Origin: Peredibacter starrii
GTDB taxonomy: Bacteria; Bdellovibrionota; Bacteriovoracia; Bacteriovoracales; Bacteriovoracaceae
Length of the DNA: 64,000 nucleotides
Reading direction: 5' to 3'
Assembly (NCBI RefSeq): GCF_034259205.1
Contig: NZ_CP139487.1
Coordinates: 1,922,001-1,986,000, forward strand
Part shown: one piece after another, positions 1 through 8,537 of the stretch
Numbering within the stretch: position 1 is the stretch's first letter
Layout: every line of letters starts with the position of its first letter
The notes under the pieces: generated by a model
What the model was told of the DNA's origin: nothing
Databases searched by the model: none
Seen by the model: the letters and a program-made list of their open reading frames with translations, nothing else
Translations under genes and position numbers: made by a program

Positions 1-280
1 TTACCCATACTTCACCTGGCTTAAGGAATCCGCCTGGAGCAGATACACAGTGACCGTTAGTCATCATGATTGCTTTAGCTGTAAGAGGCATACCGTTGAA
101 AGCAACGAGTGAGCCTGAACAGTTAGATAATTTCACAATACCTTCGAAGTCATAGTTACGAGCTTCGAAAGATTGAACTGATTTAAGATTTGAACGCTCA
201 AGAGCGTTGTGTGGGGCAACTGGGAAAGCGAAAGCGGCCGTGCTAACCAGTGCGAATGCAAGAGCGAAAAGAGTTTTCAA
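1..280 (-). CDS. Trypsin-like serine protease, N-terminal part (cut by window edge)
   Basis: Only the first 93 codons are inside the window. The start is a TTG directly after a strong GGAGGAAATT ribosome site, and it opens a signal peptide (KTLFALAFALVSTAAFA). The mature part contains VKLSNCSGSLVAFNG followed by MMTNGHCVS. That is the N-terminal half of a chymotrypsin-fold domain: the region before the first cysteine and the catalytic His in the NGHC motif. The Asp and Ser of the triad lie outside the window, so activity cannot be judged. Probably a secreted or periplasmic protease; several such enzymes are usual in predatory Bdellovibrionota. The family call is based on the His motif and signal peptide only. 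Confidence 0.7.
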   Translation of the reverse strand, partial: MKTLFALAFALVSTAAFAFPVAPHNALERSNLKSVQSFEARNYDFEGIVKLSNCSGSLVAFNGMPLTAKAIMMTNGHCVSAPGGFLKPGEVWV

Positions 281-379
281 AATTTCCTCCTAAGATTTTT
301 TGGAGGATTTTTATATCAAGGGAAGGAACTGACCGTCCTTCCCTGTAAGTTTTTTTGAGTAATTAAGTGTACACAGAGG

Positions 380-1000
380 TTAGGCCGCTTTGACCTTCTT
401 ATGTTGCTCGAGAATACAGTGCATCATTTGCTGATAAAGCTCTTCTGAGTAATGAAGATTGCGGAGAATACACTCTTGTTCATTCTGAGAAAGGGATGAA
501 ATGGTCTTAATGGCTTCTTCCAGATGATGAGGATCCTCCTCTGCATGGACCTTTAGAAACAGTACAGATCCTTTATGAAGATCTTTGATCTCCATGTAGC
601 TATCTTTGGCCCAGTTTACGGCGAGACCTTCTAGAAACAGGATGTAGCCCAAGAGGCTGGTCCCGCCTTCAAAAGAAATTCGATAATACTGTGAGTGGTA
701 GAAGGCCTGAGTGGGAATCATTTCCTGATACTGCGAAATGTTTTTTCCCAGACGTTCGATGTCCTTTAGCGCCAGAAGATCGTGACGTTCTTCTTCGCCC
801 AAGTGATGCTCGAAATGATGTCGCAGTTCCTCGTTTTTCAGGTGGGGCAGAGAATAACCCAGAAGAGAAGTGGAGTGGCGAACAAAAAAATATGTCTGGG
901 CGAGCCATTCGCCATAGACCTCTTTGTCTTTAAACAAAGTCGAAGGATTGTTTTTGGAAAACTTTTTCATCGAATCCTGATAGGCCTTTTTGATATTCAT
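380..1000 (-). CDS. Haem-oxygenase-like iron-containing redox enzyme (TENA/PqqC/UndA fold)
   Basis: A 206-residue all-helical protein with two metal-ligand-like clusters: HHFEHHLGEEERHD (about residues 62-75) and HAEEDPHHLEEA (about 151-162). This Glu/His arrangement is typical of the haem-oxygenase-like di-iron oxidase/oxygenase superfamily (PF14518-type proteins, relatives of UndA and BesC). No signal peptide, so cytoplasmic. It starts two bases after the stop of the upstream GNAT-like gene, with an AAGGTGG ribosome site inside that gene's end, so the two are translated from one mRNA. The pairing suggests modification of an acylated or amino-acid-like small molecule; the substrate is unknown. 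Family call fairly sure, function inferred. Confidence 0.7.
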   Translation of the reverse strand: MNIKKAYQDSMKKFSKNNPSTLFKDKEVYGEWLAQTYFFVRHSTSLLGYSLPHLKNEELRHHFEHHLGEEERHDLLALKDIERLGKNISQYQEMIPTQAFYHSQYYRISFEGGTSLLGYILFLEGLAVNWAKDSYMEIKDLHKGSVLFLKVHAEEDPHHLEEAIKTISSLSQNEQECILRNLHYSEELYQQMMHCILEQHKKVKAA

Positions 1001-1002
1001 AA

Positions 1003-1719
1003 CTATGCCACCTTTTTGAAAGGAACAATGTTCGAAGTTACTTCAAATTCACTGACGTGATCGAGACGAGTCCATAAATCTGAAAAGAGGGAAGAAAGAT
1101 TTTTCCTCTGAATCATCGCCTCAATTCCTGATCGTTCATAGGCCACGAGTTGTGCCGCCAGAGGAACCCCATAGTAGTTGAAAGGGTGATTTTGATTCAG
1201 AACCGTGGCGCCAAATTCCTCACCACCCGCGTTCTGCATACCGCGAGTGAGATTCAAGTGACCGGCCATGACACCACTCATGGAATTCAGAAAACGCAGA
1301 TGGTTGTAGTAGAAAAGAATTTCTTTCCATCTCACCACGTGTCCTTTACCGGTAAATTCAGGACTCACAGTGAACTGTGAGCAGATAATACAGTCGGGAG
1401 AAATTTGTCGAAGTTCATTGAAGGCCTCCTGAGTCCATGGTTTAAACCAGGAGTGATCAGGCATTGGACCTTTTGATAAAGTGCCATGAGTGAAGGAGGC
1501 CAGACCCACACAACGGTCTTGATAAAACAAAACTCCCATCTCATCCGGAATGATAAACCCATCTGAACTTAAGGGTTCTTTCACACCAATTTCAGAGCGA
1601 AACTTTTCCCATGCGGTCCTCCAAACCTGGTAAGCGGCATAGTACTCTTTCTCGTAGCCCTCTAATGGATGTCGAGATGGCATTAACACGTACTTCAGAT
1701 CTTTAACCCAGCTTTCCAT
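1003..1719 (-). CDS. GNAT-fold acyltransferase-like protein
   Basis: A 238-residue cytoplasmic protein. The centre (residues 85-165) reads as an acyl-CoA N-acyltransferase fold: a strand with CSQFTVSPEFTGKG then VVRWKEILFYYNHLRFLN, analogous to motif A (V-x-P-x-x-R/G-x-G) and its helix. It resembles N-acyl-amino-acid-synthase-like proteins in size and layout more than short RimI-type enzymes. The start is an ATG after AAGGGAGACAT. First gene of a two-gene operon with the haem-oxygenase-like enzyme (2-bp gap). Substrate unknown; the fold call rests on the motif-A-like stretch and could be wrong. Confidence 0.5.
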   Translation of the reverse strand: MESWVKDLKYVLMPSRHPLEGYEKEYYAAYQVWRTAWEKFRSEIGVKEPLSSDGFIIPDEMGVLFYQDRCVGLASFTHGTLSKGPMPDHSWFKPWTQEAFNELRQISPDCIICSQFTVSPEFTGKGHVVRWKEILFYYNHLRFLNSMSGVMAGHLNLTRGMQNAGGEEFGATVLNQNHPFNYYGVPLAAQLVAYERSGIEAMIQRKNLSSLFSDLWTRLDHVSEFEVTSNIVPFKKVA

Positions 1720-1889
1720 ATGTCTCCCTTGTGTTCAGCGCAAGAAAGCATAAGGGGATTCTTAATGTATTGAGTCTTAGACGGAAATTAGACAAATATA
1801 AGTAGCGGAACCCAAAAGGATTTAAAAGGCAGTCTTAAGAAAAATTATAAAATCTATTAAGAGACTTCCTATGGAAGTTGGCAGCAGGT

Positions 1890-3218
1890 TCAGGTAATCA
1901 GGTCACTTTTCTGTTTAGTTTCCTTGAAGCTTTTGGCCGTGCTCTTCTTGAGGCTCACGGTAACGGTGGTTCCCTTGTCCATGCCGTCTGAGTGGATGTG
2001 GTGAGTTCCGTCGAATTGACGAAGGAAATAACCCATGACCATGACTCCAAAGCCTGAACCAAGTTCACCCTTTGTACCTTCAGTTGAATGAAGGAGTCGT
2101 TTTTCCAGACGATCAGGATCTATTCCAATACCAGAATCAATAAAGGCAATTCGAATGGTATTATCAACCTCGGTTACTTTGATCTTGATTTCTGAACCTT
2201 CATGGGAAAACTTCAAAGCGTTTGAAAGAATATTGGCAAATACGTGTTCAGTCAGAGTATTTTCTTCGGCCGCCACGTACACATCTAATGGGATCGAACT
2301 CTCATAAGCAATTTTAACGTTTTTCTCTTTTAGGCGAGAATCAAATTGAGTCATGAGTCTGTGAATCGCACGATCAATTGAGACGTCATGGATGGCCACA
2401 ATGCTGGCCTGGTTTCTGGTGACGATGGCATCACGAATACGGGAAATCATATCCAGGGCCGATTTGGTGTTCATTTGAATGCGGTCCCAGATCATTTTAA
2501 CGTCAGACTCTTGAATGCGACCTGATTGAAGCATGCCGATATAGGCGTTGATGACCGTAAGAGGATTGGCCAGATCGTGGGAAACAGTCTTGATCAAAAT
2601 CTCGTTCACTTCACGACGGTGATTGATCAGAAGTGGTAGGAAAATGGAAATACACTGATACTGAGCGATTGAAACACCCCAACCCCACCAAGCGGCCGAT
2701 TCTTCTAAGCGGAAGAAGGCGTAGTTGAAGTGGTTGATGATTGAAGTTAGAAGAACAATTGAGAGGCCCTTCTCAATCCAGTTGGCCTCAAAGCGTTTAC
2801 TCACCAGAGAATTCCAAACTGGCTCCCAATAAGGCAGGGTCGTTGAAAACGTCACCGGTAATAGGGAAATCGTAAAGCCCAAATCTGTATAAAGCAGCAG
2901 GTAAGCCGATGCCACCATACCAAAGGCCTGAACCGCTAGAAACTTTTTCCAATCTGACTCGATACCGCGCGAGTCGCGAAGGACCTTTGTCTTCAAGAAC
3001 GCAGGAATGAACTGAAAGAAGTAGGCAAAGCCAATGGCCGTAGGAGAATCGTTAAGTAAGGCAACTGCCACGTAAGTAGCAAATAGCGAAGTCCAATACC
3101 AAATGAGCTGATTAAACTCCTTGTTCTTGGTCTTGATCTTGGCCGCCCAGGCGATACCAAAGTTAATAATGGTCGTGCCAATCAGGAAGAAGAATATGTA
3201 CTTTACTACTTCATTCAT
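1890..3218 (-). CDS. Membrane sensor histidine kinase
   Basis: A 442-residue sensor kinase. Residues 1-200 hold about six hydrophobic helices with short loops and no large periplasmic domain, so the sensor is probably within the membrane. The kinase core follows: H-box SHDLANPLTVINAY with the phospho-accepting His at residue 214, N-box EHVFANILSNALKFS, G1 FIDSGIGIDP and G2 GSGFGVMV. It belongs to the HisKA/HATPase_c class. No response regulator is adjacent, so it is an orphan kinase here; the lone receiver at 12.3-12.7 kb is not demonstrably its partner. No clear ribosome site is seen before the ATG. Confidence 0.9.
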   Translation of the reverse strand: MNEVVKYIFFFLIGTTIINFGIAWAAKIKTKNKEFNQLIWYWTSLFATYVAVALLNDSPTAIGFAYFFQFIPAFLKTKVLRDSRGIESDWKKFLAVQAFGMVASAYLLLYTDLGFTISLLPVTFSTTLPYWEPVWNSLVSKRFEANWIEKGLSIVLLTSIINHFNYAFFRLEESAAWWGWGVSIAQYQCISIFLPLLINHRREVNEILIKTVSHDLANPLTVINAYIGMLQSGRIQESDVKMIWDRIQMNTKSALDMISRIRDAIVTRNQASIVAIHDVSIDRAIHRLMTQFDSRLKEKNVKIAYESSIPLDVYVAAEENTLTEHVFANILSNALKFSHEGSEIKIKVTEVDNTIRIAFIDSGIGIDPDRLEKRLLHSTEGTKGELGSGFGVMVMGYFLRQFDGTHHIHSDGMDKGTTVTVSLKKSTAKSFKETKQKSDLIT

Positions 3219-3302
3219 AAGACTAAATTAGAACCCGAAGCTGAGTCTTAGGCAAGTTAAGAAGGCTGAACCTGTTAGGATTACTTACTTAATGACCTGA
3301 TT

Positions 3303-4094
3303 TTAAAGTTCTTCTCCGGCAGGCTCAAATAATGGCTCGAAGTCCCCTAATTCTTTAGATTTTTCCAATAATGCGATCAGGTCCTGGTCGAGTATTTTGT
3401 ACAAATCAGTGAATTTATCCAGTACGTAATAAAGTGGCTGAGGGATGTCGATTCGATACGGCGTTCTAAGGGCAGTCAGAGGATCAAATGGTTCTCGTTT
3501 TGGAACAGGGCTTTCCACTGACCAAACGGTCTCGTGAATTGATGAAAGCATCCCACCACCGTAGGCACGAATGCCTTCCGGAGTCTTTAATAGGCCAAAT
3601 TCGATGGTAAACCAGAATAAACGGAAGAGACGTCTGCGATCTTTGCCGTTCACTGAAAGCGCGATCTTACCAAACTCTTCCATGAAATTAGCGTAATCTG
3701 GAAAAGTCAAAAGAGGCACGTGTCCATAGAACTCGTGGAAAATATCGGGCTCTTGGATGTAATCCAGTTCTTCCGGAATGCGAATGAAACTTGCGGCCGG
3801 GAATTTTTTGTTGGCCAGAAGGGTGAAAAACTCTTTGGCAGGAATGAGGGCCGGAACCACTTCCACTTCCCAACCAGTGAAGTCTTTCAAGCGAGAGTTA
3901 ATTTCGGTGTGCTGAGGTACATGATCTACAGAAAATCCGATGCGGTTAAGACCTTCCAGAAACTCAGGGCAAGCACGGGTCTTAACGATTTCCGCCTGAC
4001 GAGTAATAAGGGTGCGCCAGGTATTGTTTTCGGCCGCTGTCCAGTCGATCAGACCTTTTGCATTTGGTTGCTTGGAAATGTAGGTTGTTTTCAT
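3303..4094 (-). CDS. phhA: Phenylalanine 4-monooxygenase
   Basis: Tetrahydropterin- and iron-dependent hydroxylase converting phenylalanine to tyrosine. The iron ligands are visible: His120 and His125 in FHEFYGHVPLL, and Glu165 in FWFTIEFGLL, with spacing as in bacterial PhhA. The chosen ATG lies after GAGGGAAG and gives 263 residues; an upstream in-frame ATG at 4112 would add six residues but has a poorer ribosome site. No pterin-recycling dehydratase (phhB) or regulator is next to it. For a predator it would supply tyrosine or channel prey phenylalanine into catabolism (inference). Confidence 0.93.
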   Translation of the reverse strand: MKTTYISKQPNAKGLIDWTAAENNTWRTLITRQAEIVKTRACPEFLEGLNRIGFSVDHVPQHTEINSRLKDFTGWEVEVVPALIPAKEFFTLLANKKFPAASFIRIPEELDYIQEPDIFHEFYGHVPLLTFPDYANFMEEFGKIALSVNGKDRRRLFRLFWFTIEFGLLKTPEGIRAYGGGMLSSIHETVWSVESPVPKREPFDPLTALRTPYRIDIPQPLYYVLDKFTDLYKILDQDLIALLEKSKELGDFEPLFEPAGEEL

Positions 4095-4174
4095 GTCTTC
4101 CCTCAACTCCATTATAGTGAGGAAAGATTCCTTAACCTATGGAATTGTAAAATATTCTCTGATAGCTTACGAGC

Positions 4175-4855
4175 ATGTCCATGCCAAATAACCAACTTTT
4201 TATATCACCGTCCGAGGAAGTGGATGAATATCTGGGATTTAAAATCAAAGATATTGAACATGGTCTGTTTCTGAAAGCGAAGGGCCTAAGGCCAGAAGGT
4301 GATCTGAATAACTTGGGTCATGTACTTCATGGTGGACACCAGACTTGGGTGGGTCTTGATCCGCAGACACTCAACACTCCTTATGAAGAATTAAAGACCC
4401 TTTGTGATGTGCTGAGACCTCACTCGGGAGAGTTGATGGTGGATCTCGGTGCCGGTTATGGTCGCCTAGGAGTGGTGCTGGCCCATTTGTATCCCGAAGT
4501 TCATTTCATTGGGTATGAGTTGGTGGATGAACGAGTTCAGGAAGGGAAGCGGATTTTTGAGAAGCTAGGGTACGCTAACGGAACCTTGGTGACAGCGGAT
4601 TTGACCTCAGATTTTAAACTTCCGGTGGCGGAGTATTACTTCATCTACGACTACGGAAAAGTCGCTCATATCAGACAAACGTTAAAAGAATTAGATGGCC
4701 TCGCTGATCAGCATTCTTTCACTGTGATTGCCCGTGGAAAGGGTGTTCAAAGTATCATTGAGCACGAGCATCCTTGGCTGGCGGACATTTACCCGGTTCA
4801 TCGGGAAGAAAATTTTTCTATTTATTCAATGACGGATCCGGACAGTCGCGGATAA
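4175..4855 (+). CDS. Class I SAM-dependent methyltransferase
   Basis: A 226-residue cytoplasmic protein. Motif I is VDLGAGYGRLGVVLAHLYP (around residue 88), followed by the acidic strand FIGYELVDERV and a later strand TADLTSDFKLPVAEYYFIYDYG. This is a Rossmann-type methyltransferase; the GAGYGRLG form is also seen in Dot1-like and other poorly characterised bacterial enzymes. Substrate unknown. The ATG has no ribosome site; a second ATG lies two codons in. Its last 38 bp overlap the convergent acyltransferase gene. Confidence 0.75.
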   Translation: MSMPNNQLFISPSEEVDEYLGFKIKDIEHGLFLKAKGLRPEGDLNNLGHVLHGGHQTWVGLDPQTLNTPYEELKTLCDVLRPHSGELMVDLGAGYGRLGVVLAHLYPEVHFIGYELVDERVQEGKRIFEKLGYANGTLVTADLTSDFKLPVAEYYFIYDYGKVAHIRQTLKELDGLADQHSFTVIARGKGVQSIIEHEHPWLADIYPVHREENFSIYSMTDPDSRG

Positions 4856-5510
4856 GCCTGATCTGAAGATCCTGCACCATTTTAATTTTTCGCTCACGAG
4901 GATTCTCAGGAAATTGCTTTTTGTATTCAGCAATATCAAGATAGCTCATGTTCATGTGAATGGTTTTAAACACCTTCGGAAGTGTTTGTCCTGGAGCTTG
5001 AATGTGATGAAGGCCTCCTGAGAAAGCGAGAACCATTCCACCGTGATCGATGTTTTCAATGATATCGGCAACGCCACCACGAACCGTCATGGGCTTTCCG
5101 AATTTATCGAGACCATTTGGTCGCTTCATACGACCTTCGGCCGCAATCATAATCACAGAATCTTTATCAATGGATTTTAAATAATTGTCCCAAGTTGAAT
5201 CTTTCTTGCGAGAGACCGAGGCGATGTTGGGAATCATGAGCTTATAGAAGCGACCCACGAGTGGGCGATTCAAAGTAATGTCTGCTCCCGGCACATTCAT
5301 GTGATCGGCCAGATGCCAGAGGTAAGAAAACGGCAGAAGCTGAATGAAGATCGGCTCGTAAAGAGAAGTATGGTTTAGAAACACGTAAAGGCGTGCTTTT
5401 TTCCAATGATCTTTAGGGACATCAGTTAGCCAGGATGATTTGGCCCGAAATAAAACCCAAGAGACAGATTTAACAGTTGAGAGAATGAGAAAGGCTAAGA
5501 TTCGGCGCAT
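4818..5510 (-). CDS. PlsC-type 1-acyl-glycerol-3-phosphate acyltransferase-like protein
   Basis: A 230-residue protein with an N-terminal hydrophobic anchor. It has the acyltransferase block I as NHTSLYEP (usual form N-H-x-S-x-x-D, here ending in Glu), block II-like GADITLNRPLVGRFYK, and block III AAEGRMKRPNG. Membrane-bound glycerolipid acyl transfer is likely. The Asp-to-Glu change in the HX4D catalytic motif is unusual and may alter activity. It follows the GNAT gene with a 16-bp overlap (translational coupling) and overlaps the methyltransferase gene tail to tail. Confidence 0.75.
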   Translation of the reverse strand: MRRILAFLILSTVKSVSWVLFRAKSSWLTDVPKDHWKKARLYVFLNHTSLYEPIFIQLLPFSYLWHLADHMNVPGADITLNRPLVGRFYKLMIPNIASVSRKKDSTWDNYLKSIDKDSVIMIAAEGRMKRPNGLDKFGKPMTVRGGVADIIENIDHGGMVLAFSGGLHHIQAPGQTLPKVFKTIHMNMSYLDIAEYKKQFPENPRERKIKMVQDLQIRLIRDCPDPSLNK

Positions 5511-6025
5511 TTGTTTTTAAATTCACTGGCAGTCATATCATAAACAATCCAGGCCTGTGGTTCACAAGGGTCTTTGTGATATCCACGAAAAGTCATTCCC
5601 ATTTTTTGCATGACTTTGATGCTTCCGACATTGTCGGGCATCGCCTTGGCGATGATACGTTTAAGGTTAAGGGTCTCGAAACCATACTTCAAAGTGACAA
5701 GAGATGCTTCAGTGGCATATCCCTGGCCCCAATGTTTTTTCATAAAACGATAACCAAGATCAACTTCATCTGATTCTGGAAAGTAACGAAGACCACACCA
5801 ACCAAGATATGTTCCATCTTTCAGCGTGACTGAAAAGCGTCCCATTTTATATTTCTGGAACTGAGGAAACATGCGTTCTTTGATTTGAGTTTCAGCTTCA
5901 AGAACAGTTTTAAGAGAAGAGTCACCTGTATATCGAACGACTTCAAAATCCGAGTTGAGTTCATAGAGATGAGGTGCATCTTCTAAGACTGCTGGGCGGA
6001 GGATGAGTCGTTTGGTTTCAAGCAT
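5495..6025 (-). CDS. RimJ/RimL-type GNAT N-acetyltransferase
   Basis: A roughly 176-residue GNAT protein with the family opening LETKRLILRPAVLEDAPHL, the middle YLGWCGLRYFPESDEVDLGY, and motif A HWGQGYATEAS. RimJ/RimL-like enzymes acetylate N-terminal amines of proteins or small amines. The ATG at 6025 is chosen because the family begins just before the ETxRLxLR motif; a TTG ten codons upstream is possible and has a GGGAAAAC upstream. It overlaps the PlsC-like gene by 16 bp. The gene to its right diverges, with 45 bp between the chosen starts. Confidence 0.8.
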   Translation of the reverse strand: MLETKRLILRPAVLEDAPHLYELNSDFEVVRYTGDSSLKTVLEAETQIKERMFPQFQKYKMGRFSVTLKDGTYLGWCGLRYFPESDEVDLGYRFMKKHWGQGYATEASLVTLKYGFETLNLKRIIAKAMPDNVGSIKVMQKMGMTFRGYHKDPCEPQAWIVYDMTASEFKNKCAES

Positions 6026-6070
6026 GCTTAAGACTAGCGTGTTTTGGTCTTTCAAGCTACAGTTTTCCCT

Positions 6071-6928
6071 ATGAATCAGAAAACTCAGTCATTGATTTTT
6101 GGAGTTATCACCATTCTATGTTGGGGAAGTCTCGCAACTTTCGGAAAACTCCTGATTCATCTTCCGCCTTTTTATGTTTTGGGCGCCTGTTTTCTCATTG
6201 GATCTTTGCCTGCATTTGCCCGGCCCAAGGAGATGTTTCCCGATTTAAAAATCTTGATTTGGGGAGCAGGCGGGTATTTTGGTTATCACTTTTTATTGTT
6301 CTATGCTTTTAGATTCGCTCCGGCGATTGAGGCCAATCTGATTAATTATCTCTGGCCCGTGATCATGGTGATCATAACTCCCATGTTTTTTCCGGAACAA
6401 AAACTTCGTTGGTATCACATCGCGGGTGCTGCACTGGCCGTTGTTGGTTCAGTGGTTTTAGTTTTCGGGAAAGGTGGAGAGTTAAAGAGTGAATACCTAA
6501 CTGGTTATTTGCTCGCTTTGGGTGCGGCTTTTGCCTGGCCCATTTATTCTGTCGGGAAAAAGAAAATGAAACCCACAACTGTTTGGGCGATTGGGGGATT
6601 TTGTTTTGTGAGTGGAGTGTTGTGCTTTCTTACTCACATGTGGCTAGAACCGAGAGTGGTTATTCAACCGGAAGATCTGTGGAAATTGATTGTGATGGGA
6701 CTTGGACCTTTTGGTCTGGCATTTTACTGCTGGGACATTGCCCTTCGAATGGGAGATTCCCGTGTAATTGGGGCCCTTGCGTACTTAACTCCGGTTATTT
6801 CAACCATCGGACTCGTGATTTTTGCGAGTGAGTTGCTAGTTTTTAATACTGTTGTTGCTATTGTGCTGATTATTGGTGGAGCGAGTGCAGGACTGCTGGA
6901 TTTTTTACCTTCAAAACGGTTAAAATAG
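6071..6928 (+). CDS. EamA/DMT family exporter, YddG-like
   Basis: A 285-residue protein with about ten hydrophobic helices in two EamA repeats. The stretch IEANLINYLWPVIMVI carries the NYLWP signature of the YddG branch (aromatic amino-acid or metabolite efflux). The final repeat includes DSRVIGALAYLTPVIST, also typical of EamA. The ATG at 6071 is preferred over an upstream TTG. A TACAGT hexamer ends seven bases before it and could be the -10 of a leaderless message, although no matching -35 is seen. Substrate by homology only. Confidence 0.85.
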   Translation: MNQKTQSLIFGVITILCWGSLATFGKLLIHLPPFYVLGACFLIGSLPAFARPKEMFPDLKILIWGAGGYFGYHFLLFYAFRFAPAIEANLINYLWPVIMVIITPMFFPEQKLRWYHIAGAALAVVGSVVLVFGKGGELKSEYLTGYLLALGAAFAWPIYSVGKKKMKPTTVWAIGGFCFVSGVLCFLTHMWLEPRVVIQPEDLWKLIVMGLGPFGLAFYCWDIALRMGDSRVIGALAYLTPVISTIGLVIFASELLVFNTVVAIVLIIGGASAGLLDFLPSKRLK

Positions 6929-6943
6929 CTCCAGAGGTAAGAT

Positions 6944-7927
6944 ATGCAACATCACTGTACGATTGAACAAAAAGACACAGGCGTTTTTCTCGCCAATGAA
7001 CAAAAAACGAAATGGGTGACGATCATCACACTCGTTACCATGATTGTTGAAATCGCAGTCGGTTATTGGACCGGTTCGATGGCCCTTTTAGCAGATGGCT
7101 GGCACATGGCCTCGCATACTCTGGCCCTCTTTTTATCTCTGGTTGTTTACTATCTTTATCGTCATCCAAAATTCAGAGCATCGTTTACTTTCGGTGGAGG
7201 AAAAATTCTTTCTCTCGGCGGATATACGAGTGCTTTATTTTTGATTTTCATTGCTGGATCTATGATCGTTGAATCGATCATGCACTTTTATGAAACAAAA
7301 CCGATTAAATATGATGAGGCGATCGTCGTTGCGGTGATTGGCCTTGTGGTCAATATTGTTTGTGCCATTATTCTTCACCAAGGTGAGGATCATGGGCACT
7401 CGCATTCGCATGGTCATTCGCATGGACATGATCATTCGAATTGCTCGCATGGTAAGAGTAAACTTGCTCCGGCCGGTGGCGGTCATCATCACCACCACGG
7501 TCATTCACACTCTCACGCTGAAGATTTCAACCGTGAAGGTGCTTACGTACATATTTTGACTGATGCTTTGACGTCAGTGTTTGCGATCGGTGCACTTCTT
7601 TTGGGAAGATGGCAGGGACTAAGCTGGCTTGATCCGGCAGTCGGTATCTTGGGTGGTATCGTTGTTTTCAAATGGTCACTCGGACTTATTCGTCAAAGTG
7701 GGATGGATCTCCTGGATGCTCATGAAGCTTCTATTGATCGCGACAATCTTATTAAAACACTTGAGACAGATGGTTCAAAAGTTTTGGACATTCATCTTTG
7801 GAAGCTCGCTCCTGGACAAGTTGGTTGTGAGATCATGATTAAGGGTTGTGGTAAAACTTCGGCAGAGTATCGTGACCTTATTCAGAAAGAGTTCAACATT
7901 CATCACTTGATTATTGAAGTTGTGTGA
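6944..7927 (+). CDS. dmeF: Cation diffusion facilitator, DmeF-like Co/Ni/Zn efflux
   Basis: A 327-residue CDF exporter. Six helices are visible with metal-site residues in ALLADGWHMASHTLAL (helix 2) and VHILTDALTSVFAI (helix 5). Between helices 4 and 5 (about residues 146-195) is a very His-rich loop (runs of GHSHSHG, then GGGHHHHHGHSHSH), and the N-terminus is MQHHC; both features fit the DmeF group. It expels divalent metals using the proton gradient. It starts 15 bp after the DMT gene, and its stop is followed one base later by the next ATG, so three genes are probably co-transcribed. The repetitive His codons create long spurious frames on both strands. Confidence 0.88.
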   Translation: MQHHCTIEQKDTGVFLANEQKTKWVTIITLVTMIVEIAVGYWTGSMALLADGWHMASHTLALFLSLVVYYLYRHPKFRASFTFGGGKILSLGGYTSALFLIFIAGSMIVESIMHFYETKPIKYDEAIVVAVIGLVVNIVCAIILHQGEDHGHSHSHGHSHGHDHSNCSHGKSKLAPAGGGHHHHHGHSHSHAEDFNREGAYVHILTDALTSVFAIGALLLGRWQGLSWLDPAVGILGGIVVFKWSLGLIRQSGMDLLDAHEASIDRDNLIKTLETDGSKVLDIHLWKLAPGQVGCEIMIKGCGKTSAEYRDLIQKEFNIHHLIIEVV

Positions 7928-7928
7928 G

Positions 7929-8537
7929 ATGTGGACTCCCGCTGAGAAAAAGTTTTTAAAGTCACTCAATACACCTCATAAAATTCAGCGCTATCTGGAC
8001 GATCTTATTTATAATCCGGATAATTCGGCCTGTTCTCCTCGTTATGTGATGATGACGGGTGATGGGCATTGTTTTGAAGGTGGACTTCTTGCGGCCGCTG
8101 CTTTGGAACTTCAAGGTCATCGGCCTTTGATGGTGGATCTCGTGGCCCATAATGATGATCATCATGTGTTGGCGGTTTATAAAACCAAGACCGGTTGGGG
8201 GAGCATTTCAAAGTCCAATACCACTCTTCTTCGAGGTCGTGAGCCTTTTCATAAATCGATTAGAGAACTTGTGATGAGTTACTTTCCGTTTTACTTCAAT
8301 ACCAAGGGACATTTAAGTCTTGAGGCCTACTCAGCTCCAATTAATCTTAATCGTTTCAATCACTGGAACTGGCGCACGTCAGATGAGGACTTAGAAGAGA
8401 TGGGAATGAGCTTTAATGATCTTCCTCATTTCACGATTGCTTCTAAACGAACTTTGACAAAACTTCCCAAAGTGAAGGATCAACTGTTAGAGGCCTGTTT
8501 TTTAGGGGCAGATCAGAACGGTTTGTATCAGGCCTAG
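7929..8537 (+). CDS. Transglutaminase-like cysteine-fold protein of unknown function
   Basis: A 202-residue cytoplasmic protein starting at an ATG one base after the dmeF stop (MWTPAEKKFLKSL). A possible papain/transglutaminase-like triad is present: Cys in GDGHCFEGGLLAAAALE, His in NDDHHVLAVYKT, and an acidic residue later. The order (Cys at the start of a helix, His on a following strand) fits the fold. I do not recognise the family precisely. Its stop shares four bases (CTAG) with the convergent DUF1460 gene. Coupling to dmeF may simply be packing. Confidence 0.6.
   Translation: MWTPAEKKFLKSLNTPHKIQRYLDDLIYNPDNSACSPRYVMMTGDGHCFEGGLLAAAALELQGHRPLMVDLVAHNDDHHVLAVYKTKTGWGSISKSNTTLLRGREPFHKSIRELVMSYFPFYFNTKGHLSLEAYSAPINLNRFNHWNWRTSDEDLEEMGMSFNDLPHFTIASKRTLTKLPKVKDQLLEACFLGADQNGLYQA

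Noticed and set aside
1864-1878. ACTTCC-TAT-GGAAGT dyad after the histidine kinase gene
   Set aside because: Six-base arms in an AT-rich gap without T tail or recurrence; too weak to call.
7235-7559. Long open frames on both strands across the CDF gene
   Set aside because: They are by-products of the repeated His/Gly codons of the metal-binding loop and have no ribosome sites.
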